DNA of 64,000 bases. It comes from GCA-003244245 sp050700115 (lineage in GTDB: Bacteria > Actinomycetota > Actinomycetes > Mycobacteriales > Pseudonocardiaceae). Positions within the stretch are counted from its first letter, which is position 1; each line of letters starts with the position of its first letter. The stretch is from contig JBOHGG010000021.1 in the NCBI GenBank assembly GCA_050700115.1, positions 23,955 through 87,954 of the forward strand, read 5' to 3'. The notes under the pieces are model-generated. The model made no database searches. It worked only from the letters and a program-made list of their open reading frames with translations, and had not been told where the DNA came from. A program made the position numbers and the translations under genes. Below are positions 41,610 through 49,891 of this stretch, in pieces.

Positions 41610-42485
41610 ATGCGCGATCACGAACCTACGGTACGTAGCCGGGAGCTCGGCGAGGGACTTCGGCAGGCGATGCAACGGGCCCGGCTCAACGGCCGGCAGG
41701 CTGCACATCAACTCGGCTGGTCACCGAGCTGGGTATCCCGGCTGCTGTCCGGCAAGCGCAACGCCAGCCAACTGCACGTTGCGGCCTTCCTCGCGCTGTG
41801 CCGGGTGACCGGTCCTGAGCGCGACCGGCTGCTTGCCCTGTGCCAGGACCAGCACACCCCCGGCTGGCTGCAGCAGCACGGCTCCCGGCTGCCCCAACAG
41901 CTTGTCACCCTGATCGACCACGAGGACAAGGCCGTCGCGATCAGCGAGTTTCAGTCGACGTTGGTGCCTGGCCTGCTGCAGACCGGTGACTACGCCCGCG
42001 CGGTCATCCAGGACTCGCGGACGGTGCCGGCCGCCGAGATCGAGGATCGGGTGGCCGCTCGGCTGGCCCGCCAGAGCTTGTTCAGCCGGAACCACCCGGC
42101 GCGCTTCACCTTCTACCTACACGAGTTCGTGCTCCGGTTGCCGATCGGCGGGTCGGTGGTGATGTCCGACCAGCTCCACCACCTGCTGCGGATGTCGGTG
42201 CGTCCCTACCTCACGTTGCGCGTGGTGCCTGCTGCGCTCGGAGGCCACGCCGCGACCGCCGGGTCGTTCCAGCTGATGGAGTTCGCCGAGTTCAAGCCGG
42301 TGGCCTACCTGGACAGCCAGACCTCCTGCCTGTTCCTGGAGCGGCGCGAGGAGATCGCCGCCTACCAGTACATCCTGGCAGCGCTGGCCGAGACTGCCCT
42401 GAAAGAGGGAGAATCACAGGAGCTGATTGCCCTCCTGGCAACCGAGCTCTACGCGGATCGAGAGGACCATGATGACCGCGCCTGA
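41610..42485 (+). CDS. XRE-family regulator with DUF5753 (Scr1-type) domain
   Basis: 291 residues. The HTH (LRQAMQRARLNGRQAAHQLGWSPSWVSRLLSGKR, about 14-50) precedes a DUF5753 domain (ISEFQSTLVPGLLQTGDYARAVI, PYLTLRVVP, AYLDSQTSCLFLE). ATG 41610 has GGGAGG upstream. It overlaps by 14 bases a DUF397 gene, the usual pair in Streptomyces and relatives that controls development or antibiotic production, where DUF397 acts as an antagonist. Confidence 0.92.
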   Translation: MRDHEPTVRSRELGEGLRQAMQRARLNGRQAAHQLGWSPSWVSRLLSGKRNASQLHVAAFLALCRVTGPERDRLLALCQDQHTPGWLQQHGSRLPQQLVTLIDHEDKAVAISEFQSTLVPGLLQTGDYARAVIQDSRTVPAAEIEDRVAARLARQSLFSRNHPARFTFYLHEFVLRLPIGGSVVMSDQLHHLLRMSVRPYLTLRVVPAALGGHAATAGSFQLMEFAEFKPVAYLDSQTSCLFLERREEIAAYQYILAALAETALKEGESQELIALLATELYADREDHDDRA

Positions 42486-42711
42486 GCCGGACGGCATCGT
42501 CTGGCACACCAGCAGCTACAGCGCCAACGGCGGCGCCTGCGTCGAGGTCGGCTGGCGCGCCAGCAGCTACAGCTCCAATAGTGATGACTGCGTCGAGATC
42601 GCGCCCGCGCCAGAGGGCGTGCAGGTGCGCGACTCCAAGGACCGCCACGGCCCCGCCCTGACCGTCCCCACCCCCGCCTGGCACGCCTTCCTCACCACCG
42701 TCGCCCGCTGA
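42472..42711 (+). CDS. DUF397 protein with duplicated N-terminal half
   Basis: 79 residues. IVWHTSSYSANGGACVEVG is followed at once by WRASSYSSNSDDCVEIAPAP, so the Trp-x-SSYS...C-VE motif occurs twice before the usual VQVRDSKDR and final helix. ATG 42469 or 42472. Small acidic partner of the overlapping DUF5753 regulator. Confidence 0.9.
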   Translation: MTAPEPDGIVWHTSSYSANGGACVEVGWRASSYSSNSDDCVEIAPAPEGVQVRDSKDRHGPALTVPTPAWHAFLTTVAR

Positions 42712-42874
42712 TCTCCCCGAACCGGCCTTGGCGCTGGTCTCATCAGTCCCACCAGCCCCTTGAGGAGGTGGGTGGGATCTGTTGTAGACGTGCCGGGCAG
42801 CGCAACTTTCGGTGAGAGACACTGGCGTGCAGCGCGGTGACGAACGCCAGACCCGCATACAGCGGCAGCGGGTA

Positions 42875-42924
42875 GGCCCTGCTCTGCGGCGAAGGTGTCG
42901 TGCCGGATCAGGCGGGGGAGCAGC
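42875..42924 (-). pseudogene. Short remnant of a beta-phosphoglucomutase-like HAD gene
   Basis: About 50 bases matching, at about 85 %, the segment 44306-44355 that encodes RQIRLDTFAAEQGL in the HAD domain of the GH65 fusion. The copy reads RLIRHDTFAAEQGL. The surrounding 42712-43134 holds no gene I can support. Confidence 0.6.
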
Positions 42925-43134
42925 GTGCCGGACGTTGTAGCCGTGCACTGGCGCCGACATCCGGACCACGCCGGGCACGAGCAGCTGAGTGGAGGACACG
43001 CTGCTCAGGGTATGCAACCTAACATTCGCACCCGTTGGTAATCTGCGCCCGCGTGGGCCGCACCCCCCTAAGTCTGCAGCCAACACTTGTATCTGTTAGC
43101 TGTCTGTTGCTGTTGGCATGGGTAACCTGCACAT

Positions 43135-43299
43135 ATGAGGGCCGTACTGCTCGAGGTGCCGGAGGCGATGCTCGCCGAGCGCCGCCAACTGGGACTCGAC
43201 GGCGCGACGAGATGTGGAATTGGGTCCTTGGGTGCGCAGTTTGCCACCGTCGAAGGGCGACTGCGCATCACCTGGGAAGGCGGCGTGGCCGACGTATGA
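43135..43299 (+). pseudogene. Truncated Uma2-like N-terminus
   Basis: The ATG frame gives MRAVLLEVPEAMLAERRQLG then a frameshift; the next frame gives RDEMWNWVL. That is the usual start of a second group of DUF820/Uma2 proteins (RAVLLEVxExxLxERRRLGLDxxDEMWxGVLH). The rest is missing. The full Uma2 gene follows. Confidence 0.55.
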
Positions 43300-43390
43300 T
43301 CCGCTGCTTCGAGAGTTGCTCGGAACTCCAGTCAACCTTGCGTCGGCGGGCCCTTCTCCCATGTCGGGACAAGCTCCCGGAGGGAGTGCG

Positions 43391-43954
43391 ATGACCGCCG
43401 CGTCCTGGCCCGATCACCTGCTCACTCTCGCCGAGTGGGACGCTCTCCCGCAGGACACGTCGCGCTGTTACGAGCTGGTCGAAGGGGTCTTGCTGGTGGT
43501 TCCCAGGCCGGCGCCGTTGCACCAGCGGGCCATGTGGAAGCTGTGCAGCCAGATCGAGAACCAGCTACCTGCTGAGCTGACTGTGCTGCCCGACGTGGAG
43601 GTCCTGGTGAAGGCCGGCGAGCCGCCGACCGTGCGGGCTCCCGACATCGTCATCACCCGCGAGGTCCGCGCGGCCGCGAATCCCTCCCGGCTGGAGGCGG
43701 CCGATGTCCTGGTCGCCGTTGAGATCATCTCGCCGGGCACCGGCACCACCGATCGCGTGACCAAGGTGTACGAATACGCTGACGCCGGTATCCCGCACTA
43801 CTGGCTCGTCGACCTCGACAAGCCAGTCACCCTCACTGCCTACACCCTGGTCGACGGGAACTACGAGCATGTTGCCGGAGACGTTTCAGGCACCGTAACC
43901 ATCCCCAGCCCAGTCGGCATCACCCTCATCCTGGACGCGTTGATCACCCGGTGA
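43391..43954 (+). CDS. Uma2-family (DUF820) putative restriction-endonuclease-fold protein
   Basis: 187 residues with the PD-(D/E)xK-like Uma2 core: LTLAEWDALPQDTSRCYELVEGVLLVVP, VRAPDIVITR (Asp), VLVAVEIISPGT (Glu-x-Ile-Ser) and RVTKVYEYADAGIPHYWLVDL (Lys). Function is unknown; the fold suggests a nuclease. Very common in actinobacteria and cyanobacteria, often in mobile context. Confidence 0.9.
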   Translation: MTAASWPDHLLTLAEWDALPQDTSRCYELVEGVLLVVPRPAPLHQRAMWKLCSQIENQLPAELTVLPDVEVLVKAGEPPTVRAPDIVITREVRAAANPSRLEAADVLVAVEIISPGTGTTDRVTKVYEYADAGIPHYWLVDLDKPVTLTAYTLVDGNYEHVAGDVSGTVTIPSPVGITLILDALITR

Positions 43955-43973
43955 GCTTCTGCCTCGATCCGCC

Positions 43974-46900
43974 TCAGGACGTGCGCCGGAGCTGGTGCTC
44001 GCGCAGGCCCGCGACGTCGACCCCATCCAGCGACGTGACGACAAGATCGGCGTTCGCGGCCGCCAGGAGCTCGGTGTCGTCGGCTCGGGCCAGACCTAAC
44101 GCCGCCATGCCACCGGCCTTGGCCGCCTGCACGCCGCTGACTGCGTCCTCCACGACGAAGCAGTGCTCCGGGGCGACGCCGACTTCGGCGGCTCCGGTCA
44201 GGAAGATCTCCGGGTGCGGTTTGCCCTGGGCGAAGTCGCGTCCGGAGATGTCGACGTCGAAGAACTCCAGCAGGCTCAGGCCGGGCCGCAGGAAGTCGTA
44301 GTGCAGGCCCTGCTCCGCAGCGAAGGTGTCGAGCCGGATCTGGCGGAGGAACAGCCCAGCGTTCTTCGACGACGACGCCGCCACCACCGGGATTCCCGCG
44401 TCCCGCACGGCCAGTAGGAAACGCAACGCGTCGGGGTAAGCCTCGAACTCGCCGGCCTCAATGAGCTTGACGACCCTGGTCTGCTTGTTCGCGGCGTAGG
44501 CGTCCACCCGCTCGGCGGCGTTGGGAACCTCGAAGTACTCCAGGGCCGCCAGCGCCCCGCTCATCCGAGGCTTGCCCGATATCACCTGCTGGTAGACCTG
44601 CGGCGTGAAGCGCTCGTCGGACCACGACGTCTGGTCCGCGATGTCGGCCCAGTCGTTCTCCATCAGCTCACGCAGCGACTCCTGCCACGCTCGTTCGTGC
44701 GGGGAGTCGACCAGCACGCCGTCAACATCGAAGATCGCGGCCTCAAAACCTCGTGTCGGCACGATCGCTCCTTTTCCCGGTGTGGTCTGAGCTGTCCGGA
44801 CACTCGCCCGGAGATCACACTCCTGGCGCAGCGACGCTACCCACTCCTCACCGGCGGCCAGCTTTCGGACCTCGTCGCCGATGCCGATCCGGATGGGCCG
44901 CCTGAAGCCCTCGGCCAGGGTGTGCACCGTCAGCTCATCGCCCGAGATACTGACCCTGATCGACGTACCGCGGAACTGCATCGGGAACGTGAGCCCGTCG
45001 AGCCGGTCGGTGAGCGTCGGGTCGAAGTGCAGGACCCCATCGCGCACGCGGGCGCCGACGTAGCTGCGCTGCAGGAGATCCAGTGTGCCGGACATCACGC
45101 CCATGTGGATGCCCTCCTTGGTGGTGCCGCCCTGCACGTCACCCACGTCGCTCTCCAGCGCGACGAGGAAGCGCTTCCACGAGCTCTCCGGGTCCAGGCC
45201 GCCGAGCACGGCGGCGTGCGTGACCAGGCTCAGGGTCGAGCCGTGGGAAGTGCGCTGGTCGTAGTAGTCGATGGTTCGCCGCGCCAGGTCGGGGTCATAG
45301 CCGTACCCGAGTCTTTCCAGCAGCTCGCGAAGTTCGTCGCCAGAGAACAGGAAGAACAGCATCACCACGTCGGCCTGCTTGGCCAGCTGGTACCGGTTGG
45401 GGTCGTCGCCCTCGGACTTGAGGATGCGGTCCAGGCGCCCGATGTTGGGGTGCTCGGCGCGGTAGCGCTCCCAGTCCAGCTCCTCGAGATCGGCGTAGCC
45501 CTCGAACTGGCTGACGATGTCGCCCGCGTCTTGGGCGCCGTGGAACGGGACGAACATCGTGCGGCTCATCTCATCCCACGTGCGCAGCTCGTCGTCGGTC
45601 AGCCCGAGGCGGACCCGCAGTGCGGCCCGGCGGCTCCGCGGAAGCAGGTCGAGCACCCGCGGGGCGGTGTCGACGATCCAGGCCACCATCAGGTTGGTGT
45701 AGGCGTTGTTGCGCAGCCCGGCTTCCTCGGCACCGGGGTAGCGCTCGTGGAACTCGTCGGGCCCCATCACCCCGTGGATCTCATACCGGTCGCGCTCGGG
45801 GTTGTAGTGCGCGATCGAGGCCCAGAAGCGTGCGATCTCGAGCATGACCTCGGCGCCGTAGTCGCGGAGAAACGCCAGGTCGTCGGTGACCTGGTAGTAC
45901 TGCCAGACGTTGTAGAAGATCGCCGCATTGACGTGGCGCTGGTTGTGGCTGTGGTCGGGGTGCCACTGCCCGGACAGCGGGTTGAGGTGGACGACCTGCG
46001 TCTCCTCGGAACCGTCGCTGCCGCTCTGCCACGGGAACATCGCACCCCGGTAGCCCGCCTCCCGGGCCGCGGCCCGCGCCTCGGCGAGGCGGCGGTAGCG
46101 GTACATCAACAGCCCACGGGTGATCTCTGGCAGCCGGAAGCTGAGGTAGGGGTAGACGTAGAGCTCGTCCCAGAACACGTGCCCGCGGTAGGCCTCGCCA
46201 TTGAGCCCCCGAGCCGGAACGCCCGCGTCGTGCCGGGCAGTGTGCCTCGAGCACACCTGCAGCACATGGGAGGCGTGGAAGCGCAGCAACAACTGCACGC
46301 GGGGCTCGCGGGGCAGCTCGATGTCACCGACGTCCCACAGTTCGGTCCACGCCGACTCGTGCTCGGTCAGCGCTGCGGCGAAGTCCGGGCAGCGCGCGAC
46401 GTGCTTTCCGGCGGCGGCCAGGGTTTCGGTGATCGCGTTGTCGTGGGAGGTGAACAGCGAGATCATCTTCTCCACGCGCACCGGGCTGCCCAGCTCGACG
46501 TCGAAGGCGAGGACCTGCTGGATGTAGTCCTCCATCTGGTAGAGGCTGCGTACAACCCCGAGTGGCCGGTCACCCTCACCGCCGGAAAAGACACGGAAGG
46601 CGCGCGTGCGCGCGGCTTCGGCGATGTAGATGTTCGACTGCCGGGTCTGCACCTTCAGGGCGATGATCTCCGGGCCGAACGTACGAGGAGACACCGGATT
46701 GAGATGACGCCCCTCGAGCTCGCGGTAGCGGGCAACCATGTGATTCGTCACGCGACCATCAAGCCCGGAGATCACTTCCACGCGGCCTGACCAGTTGTCC
46801 GGGGTCACCGTCCACTCGATACCGGCCAAGTGGCTGTTGGCCATGCTCACGAATCGGCGGCTGCGCAGGGTCGTCTCGCGGCCGGCGCGGTCGCGGAACT

Positions 46901-47249
46901 GGATCTCGCGTTCCACCATGGCATTGCGGATGTCGTAGGAGTGGCGATAGGAGAGCACCTCGACGTTGTCGAGCCGGATCGCCTCCTCCCCCTCGATCCT
47001 CAGTTTCAGCAGCAGCCAGTTGGGGAGGTTGACCAGGTCCTCGTTGAGGACCGGGCGACCGCCGAGGATGGTCGTCTCCCGGTTGAAGCAGCCGTGGGCG
47101 TAGGTGCCCGGGTAATGGACCGCGTTCGCGTCCTCCCACTCGGCCGCTCCCCGGGTAGCGAAGTAGCCGTTGCCGGTCGAGGTCAGGGCCTCACGCAGAC
47201 CTTCCTGCGCGGGGTCGAAGTCGTCGTAGACGAGTGTGAAGTCCGGCAC
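43974..47249 (-). CDS. GH65 trehalose/disaccharide hydrolase or phosphorylase fused to a HAD phosphatase
   Basis: 1,091 residues. Residues 1 to about 780 are GH65: N-terminal beta-sandwich (LVYDDFDPAQEGLREALTSTGNGYFATRG), then an (alpha/alpha)6 barrel with GVMGPDEFHE carrying the general-acid Glu, KQADVVMLFFL and a C-terminal jelly roll. Residues about 840-1091 are a HAD domain (AAIFDVDGVLVDSP, AASSSKNAG, GKPHPEIF, VVEDAVSG) like beta-phosphoglucomutase. Mycobacterial homologues act on trehalose. It is followed upstream by otsB on the same strand (25-base gap), so trehalose turnover is the likely job. Confidence 0.88.
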   Translation of the reverse strand: MPDFTLVYDDFDPAQEGLREALTSTGNGYFATRGAAEWEDANAVHYPGTYAHGCFNRETTILGGRPVLNEDLVNLPNWLLLKLRIEGEEAIRLDNVEVLSYRHSYDIRNAMVEREIQFRDRAGRETTLRSRRFVSMANSHLAGIEWTVTPDNWSGRVEVISGLDGRVTNHMVARYRELEGRHLNPVSPRTFGPEIIALKVQTRQSNIYIAEAARTRAFRVFSGGEGDRPLGVVRSLYQMEDYIQQVLAFDVELGSPVRVEKMISLFTSHDNAITETLAAAGKHVARCPDFAAALTEHESAWTELWDVGDIELPREPRVQLLLRFHASHVLQVCSRHTARHDAGVPARGLNGEAYRGHVFWDELYVYPYLSFRLPEITRGLLMYRYRRLAEARAAAREAGYRGAMFPWQSGSDGSEETQVVHLNPLSGQWHPDHSHNQRHVNAAIFYNVWQYYQVTDDLAFLRDYGAEVMLEIARFWASIAHYNPERDRYEIHGVMGPDEFHERYPGAEEAGLRNNAYTNLMVAWIVDTAPRVLDLLPRSRRAALRVRLGLTDDELRTWDEMSRTMFVPFHGAQDAGDIVSQFEGYADLEELDWERYRAEHPNIGRLDRILKSEGDDPNRYQLAKQADVVMLFFLFSGDELRELLERLGYGYDPDLARRTIDYYDQRTSHGSTLSLVTHAAVLGGLDPESSWKRFLVALESDVGDVQGGTTKEGIHMGVMSGTLDLLQRSYVGARVRDGVLHFDPTLTDRLDGLTFPMQFRGTSIRVSISGDELTVHTLAEGFRRPIRIGIGDEVRKLAAGEEWVASLRQECDLRASVRTAQTTPGKGAIVPTRGFEAAIFDVDGVLVDSPHERAWQESLRELMENDWADIADQTSWSDERFTPQVYQQVISGKPRMSGALAALEYFEVPNAAERVDAYAANKQTRVVKLIEAGEFEAYPDALRFLLAVRDAGIPVVAASSSKNAGLFLRQIRLDTFAAEQGLHYDFLRPGLSLLEFFDVDISGRDFAQGKPHPEIFLTGAAEVGVAPEHCFVVEDAVSGVQAAKAGGMAALGLARADDTELLAAANADLVVTSLDGVDVAGLREHQLRRTS

Positions 47250-47273
47250 GGGTCCCCTCCCCGAAGGGTTGTG

Positions 47274-48095
47274 TCAGCGGGCCAGCGTGTTGAGGAATTG
47301 CTCCACCTCAACGGTGGACTCCAGGACGAAGTCGGCGGCGGTGGGCCGGTTCGCCACCTCCGGATCTTCTGGGTGACCGACGATGATGCCGACGCCCCTT
47401 CCGGTTAGCGCCCGGAAGGCGTCTTCGTCGGTGATGTCGTCCCCGAGGTACAGCGGCACGACATCGTCGGCGTCGAGGTCCAGGGCGTGCAGCAGGTGCA
47501 GGACGGCTTTACCCTTGTGCCAGTCGATCTTCGGTTGGAGCTCGTACACCATTTTCCCGGGGGTGACCTTCAGCTGCCCGGAGTACTCTCCCAGCAACTC
47601 GTCCACCACCGCGGTGACCTTCGCGTGGTGCTCCGGATCAGCGAGCCGGTAGTGGACCGCGACCGAGGCCCGCTTCGGCTCGACGACCGCACCCGGAATC
47701 ATTTCGACCTCGGCCCGGAGCTGGTCGGTGACCGCGGAGATCAGGTCTTCGAAGCCGGTCGCGGCGTCGTGGGCAATGGTGCCCTCGTGCGGACTCCAGA
47801 TGTCGAAGCCGTGGCTGCCCGCCACCACCAGGTTGTCGACGCCCATCATGCGCTGCACGACGGGTCGGTCCCGGCCGCTGACCACGCACACCGAGCAGCG
47901 CTGCGCCAGGGCCTGGACGGCCTCCCGCATCCCGTCGGACATGACTGCGTCCTCGGGTCGATCGACGATCGGGGTCAACACCCCGTCGTAGTCGAGAAAG
48001 ACGGCCGGCCAGCGACCGTCCAGCTTCGCGGCGAACTGCTCGCCCTCGTGCAGCGCGTCCGGCAGGTCGCGAACGGTCGGCGCCTGCAGGGTCAC
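47274..48095 (-). CDS. otsB: Trehalose-6-phosphate phosphatase
   Basis: 273 residues of the HAD-IIB OtsB type: AVFLDYDGVLTPIVDRPEDA (nucleophile Asp), CVVSGRDRPVVQ, AGSHGFDIW, WHKGKAVLHLL and LGDDITDEDAF. It dephosphorylates trehalose-6-phosphate to trehalose. It precedes the GH65-HAD gene as an operon, pairing synthesis with breakdown or phosphorolysis. No otsA is nearby. Confidence 0.94.
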   Translation of the reverse strand: MTLQAPTVRDLPDALHEGEQFAAKLDGRWPAVFLDYDGVLTPIVDRPEDAVMSDGMREAVQALAQRCSVCVVSGRDRPVVQRMMGVDNLVVAGSHGFDIWSPHEGTIAHDAATGFEDLISAVTDQLRAEVEMIPGAVVEPKRASVAVHYRLADPEHHAKVTAVVDELLGEYSGQLKVTPGKMVYELQPKIDWHKGKAVLHLLHALDLDADDVVPLYLGDDITDEDAFRALTGRGVGIIVGHPEDPEVANRPTAADFVLESTVEVEQFLNTLAR

Positions 48096-48540
48096 GGTCG
48101 TCGGCGTGTCGGCGTAGCTGCGGTCCCGGTCGGCATCGGCATATACCTACCCTCCGTAAAGGGCGTCCACTGTGACGCAGATCTCCGACGCTAACACGTA
48201 CTTGAGCACCGGGCTTTCCGGAGTTTTCCGCAATCGCCAATAACCCGTTTCGCACCCGGCGGCCTGGCCGGGTTGGCAGCGGTGGCGAGCGCTCGGGGCT
48301 TCCCGCTCCGCTTCGATATCGCCTTGATCAACGGGGCGGTGCGGCCATCGCGAGACATTCACCGATGGTCGCCGGGCTCCCCGGCAAGCAGGCCGACCCC
48401 GGATCGGCGGCCGGCACGATCCGGGCCGGATCGCACCCCCCACCTGAGGGTCGGGTTGAGCGCACGGTTTCCTTCGGGTCTTGTTGCAGGGGCCGGATGT
48501 GGTGGAGTCTGAGTGCCGAGAACGCAGGTCAGGGCCGGTT
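48096..48540. other. Intergenic region without supportable gene
   Basis: 445 bases upstream of otsB, likely containing its promoter near the AT-rich 48140-48260. No recognisable coding sequence. Confidence 0.45.
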
Positions 48541-48899
48541 TCGCCGCGCCGGGCTGATCACGATATCGGGGGGATCTCGTCGTGGAACTGGCGGTTGCCG
48601 GATCGCCGCAGCAGTACCACTGCGCTTTTTCCGCAGGCGCGGGTGATCGGAGCGCTTCCGGCTTCGGCACGTCAGCCGGAAGCATTAAAAAAGAGGGTCC
48701 GGTCATCACCGAGATCGCCGAGCATCTGGGCGCCAAAGATCAGACCGAGTCCAGGCAGACTACGCTGGATCCCGACGTCCGGGTGGTGCTTAAAATCGGC
48801 GTCCAGCGCGGTCCACCGCTCCTTTATGGCATCGAGCGTGGTAGGCTGCTGTTTATGTGGGAATCTTAGCTGCGCTCGTTCTGGAGCGACCCTGAGCAT
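48541..48899 (-). pseudogene. IS110-family transposase remnant
   Basis: The minus strand reads RWTALDADFKHHPDVGIQRS, LPGLGLIFGAQMLGDLGDDR, then SAPITRACGK after a stop and frame change, as in the C-terminal (transposase_20) half of IS110. Both ends and the DEDD domain are missing. Confidence 0.75.
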
Positions 48900-49156
48900 A
48901 TCAGCGCCGCAACCATCGAGTATGGCGTGGAGGAGTAGGCCTGGGTGTGTGTCCCTTGCGGCCCCGGTCGACTCAGTGATTTCGGCAGATCAAACGACTA
49001 CAGTACTTCGATGAAAGAGGGTCTGTTATGGCAGAGAAAGAATACGAGATGCCGGTACGGGCAGCATGAGCAAGCCCGCGCATTGGACCGCCGTCTAGTA
49101 GAGATGCAACGTAGGTCGCCACTCATCGGACCGATTCCTCGGGGAGGACCCTGCTC

Positions 49157-49804
49157 GTGCTCAAGGTGAGCGCCGCTGCCCGACCTGCGGCCGTGGGGCC
49201 GTCCCGGACCAGACCGCGCGCGCCGGCCAACCCCGCAGACGGGCCGCCCGACGCAGATCTCCTCGCCCGGCTCGATGCGGGTGATCCACACGCCATGCGG
49301 CTCCTCTATGAGCGCTACGCCCGCCTCGTGCATACCGTGGCACAGCGGACCTGCCGCGATCAGGGCCTGGCCGAAGAAGTTGTACAGGAGGTATTCCTGA
49401 TGCTGTGGCGCGAGCACTCGCGCTACACCCCAGCCCGGGGCACCTTCCCCGCCTGGTTGCTCACCGTGGTCCACCACAAGGCCGTGGACGCGGTGCGCCG
49501 AGAACACACAGCGCACCGCCGGACCGTCCCGAGCAGTGTCGACGACGACTTTCCCGCTGGCCCGGGCGCCGATGAGGCTGCGCTCGAGTCGATGTTCGCC
49601 GGCCAAATCCGCGCGGCCCTGCACCGGCTGCCCCTTAAGCAGCGCCAACCACTGCTGTTGGCTTATTACGGCGACTACACCTATCGCGAGATCAGCGAGC
49701 TGGTCGAGATCCCGCTGGGCACCGTGAAATCGCGGATATCCCTCGGGATCCAGCGGCTGCGGACCTTGCTCCGCCCGCTGCTGGACGCGCCCCCGACGGC
49801 GTGA
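49157..49804 (+). CDS. ECF sigma factor (SigK-like)
   Basis: 215 residues: sigma region 2 (ALRLLYERYARLVHTVAQRTCRDQGLAEEVVQEVFLMLWRE-like, about 45-90) and region 4 (LPLKQRQPLLLAYYGDYTYREISELVEIPLGTVKSRISLGIQRLR). The start is GTG 49157. No anti-sigma gene is adjacent. The 250 bases before it contain only very short frames, including a 13-codon one at 49029. Confidence 0.9.
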   Translation: MLKVSAAARPAAVGPSRTRPRAPANPADGPPDADLLARLDAGDPHAMRLLYERYARLVHTVAQRTCRDQGLAEEVVQEVFLMLWREHSRYTPARGTFPAWLLTVVHHKAVDAVRREHTAHRRTVPSSVDDDFPAGPGADEAALESMFAGQIRAALHRLPLKQRQPLLLAYYGDYTYREISELVEIPLGTVKSRISLGIQRLRTLLRPLLDAPPTA

Positions 49805-49891
49805 TGATCCTTCGATGGCACGGGAGAGGCGAGAGCGAACGCCAAGGCCCTGGCCGGCAGGTCGTGGGCTCCGGCCCATAGGCTGGGAGCT

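Noticed and set aside
42940..42966. A fifth 22-bp repeat locus (minus strand GGATGTCGGCGCC...GTGCACG)
   Set aside because: Only one loosely matching unit; not enough to separate from chance in GC-rich sequence.
49029..49070. A 13-codon ATG frame before the ECF sigma gene as a peptide gene
   Set aside because: Too short, no recognisable family, and probably part of the sigma gene leader.
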